Shown piece by piece: positions 63,552-64,000 of a DNA stretch of 64,000 nucleotides. The stretch spans positions 62,001 through 126,000 of the forward strand of contig NZ_JBOCEF010000007.1 of assembly GCF_050586345.1 (NCBI RefSeq), written 5' to 3'. Both the position numbers and the translations under genes were made by a program. This DNA comes from JBOCEF01 sp050586345 (GTDB lineage: Bacteria; Pseudomonadota; Alphaproteobacteria; Rhodobacterales; Rhodobacteraceae). The stretch's first letter is position 1. The number at the start of each line of letters is the position of its first letter. Under the pieces are notes generated by a model. That model saw only the letters and a program-made list of their open reading frames with translations. It ran no database searches and was not told the origin of the DNA.

Positions 63552-64000
63552 TCAGCGGTCGAGGATCGAGCGGACCTCGACCATGTTCGCCCGCGCGCGC
63601 AGGACGTGCGCGGCCATGACCGAGAGGTGATCCGGCGCCACCGTGCCGTCGGCCCGCCCGTTGGAGATCACGGTGGGCGCAAGCGCGGCGCCCTCGGCCA
63701 GGTGCGCCTCCATCCGGTCCCAGACATCGGCCATGTTGCGCGTCTCGATCACCTCGGCGAAATCCTGCCGGGCGCCCTGCATCAGGCCGTGAAGGGCGTA
63801 GAGCCGCCCCTTGGCCTGCATGAACAGGTTGTCGGCGCGGGTGTCGAACCAGCCGCGGTCATTGCCCGCGCCCTCGCTCTCGACGAAGGCATGGGTGTCG
63901 ACGTCCCACTCCTCGCCGCGGGACCGCTGCGAGAGCTGCTCGGAGATCGAGCCGAGCGAGGAGGTGTAGATCATCAGCACGTTGAACAGGTTGTCCGCCC
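63552..64000 (-). CDS. DUF2333-like protein, truncated by the window end
   Basis: The visible 148 residues are the C-terminal part; the frame runs open to base 64000, so the start lies outside. Sequence includes YTSSLGSISEQLSQRSRGEEWDVDTHAFVES (in part), RGWFDTRADNLFMQAKGRLYALHG, and a C-terminal helix ending RSILDR. This resembles DUF2333 inner-membrane proteins of unknown role. A GTG at 63980 could be misread as a start. Confidence 0.75.
   Translation of the reverse strand, partial: ADNLFNVLMIYTSSLGSISEQLSQRSRGEEWDVDTHAFVESEGAGNDRGWFDTRADNLFMQAKGRLYALHGLMQGARQDFAEVIETRNMADVWDRMEAHLAEGAALAPTVISNGRADGTVAPDHLSVMAAHVLRARANMVEVRSILDR

Overview
This window is very GC-rich chromosomal DNA of an alphaproteobacterium, most likely of the Rhodobacteraceae/Roseobacteraceae group. 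The evidence is the mixed isc/suf cluster with YIP1 genes, the anmK/tyrS divergent pair, the ribE-ribB-ribH-nusB operon, a VPLPA-CTERM-like protein and a RutR-controlled pyrimidine cluster. Genes are densely packed and many are coupled by ATGA or GTGA overlaps. I see no rRNA, tRNA, CRISPR array, insertion sequence or prophage. The genus cannot be named from the sequence alone.

Region by region: (1) 1-3.6 kb holds acetolactate synthase. ilvI follows an attenuator with a leader peptide rich in Ile, Val and Leu. A convergent GFA-family gene separates ilvI from ilvH. (2) 3.6-9.2 kb is a minus-strand branched-chain amino acid ABC transporter operon (livK, livG, livF, livH, livM) with a small secreted protein inserted. 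(3) 9.4-17.5 kb is a sulfur module: a degenerate MDR protein divergent from a persulfide dioxygenase, a rhodanese-like/DUF442-SQR fusion, a SulP transporter, a DUF2892 protein and a membrane protein. Two copies of an ATTC-N8-(G/A)AAT palindrome mark its promoters. (4) 17.6-19.6 kb is a MarR regulator with a Bcr/CflA efflux pump. (5) 19.7-23.0 kb is an arsenic operon: an ArsR-ArsC fusion, a GAPDH and ArsJ, the 1-arseno-3-phosphoglycerate export route. (6) 23.1-32.4 kb is the iron-sulfur cluster assembly locus iscR-iscS-sufB-x-ybjQ-sufC-sufD-yip1-yip1-sufS. (7) 32.4-40.3 kb holds housekeeping genes: an alpha/beta hydrolase, anmK, tyrS, a giant AsmA-like protein and bcp.

(8) 40.3-45.7 kb is a capsule/exopolysaccharide group: two GT4 glycosyltransferases, a Wza-type export lipoprotein and a KpsS/KpsC-like protein. 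(9) 45.9-48.7 kb is riboflavin synthesis plus nusB, where the ribB product has a decayed GTP cyclohydrolase II half. (10) 48.9-51.8 kb carries a GGDEF-EAL protein and a VPLPA-CTERM protein. (11) 52.0-62.9 kb is a reductive pyrimidine (or hydantoin) catabolic cluster: an NMT1-type ABC transporter, dihydropyrimidinase, an N-carbamoyl amidohydrolase, a cupin, a class III aminotransferase and a RutR-type regulator. A perfect RutR palindrome lies in the regulator/aminotransferase intergenic region and a weaker copy lies before the transporter's binding protein. (12) The right edge has two hypothetical envelope genes; the last (DUF2333-like) is cut by the window end.

The most novel material is the sulfur module with its shared operator and the rearranged ArsR-ArsC/GAPDH/ArsJ operon. 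In that operon the fused reductase domain lacks the third redox cysteine and no arsenite exporter is visible.
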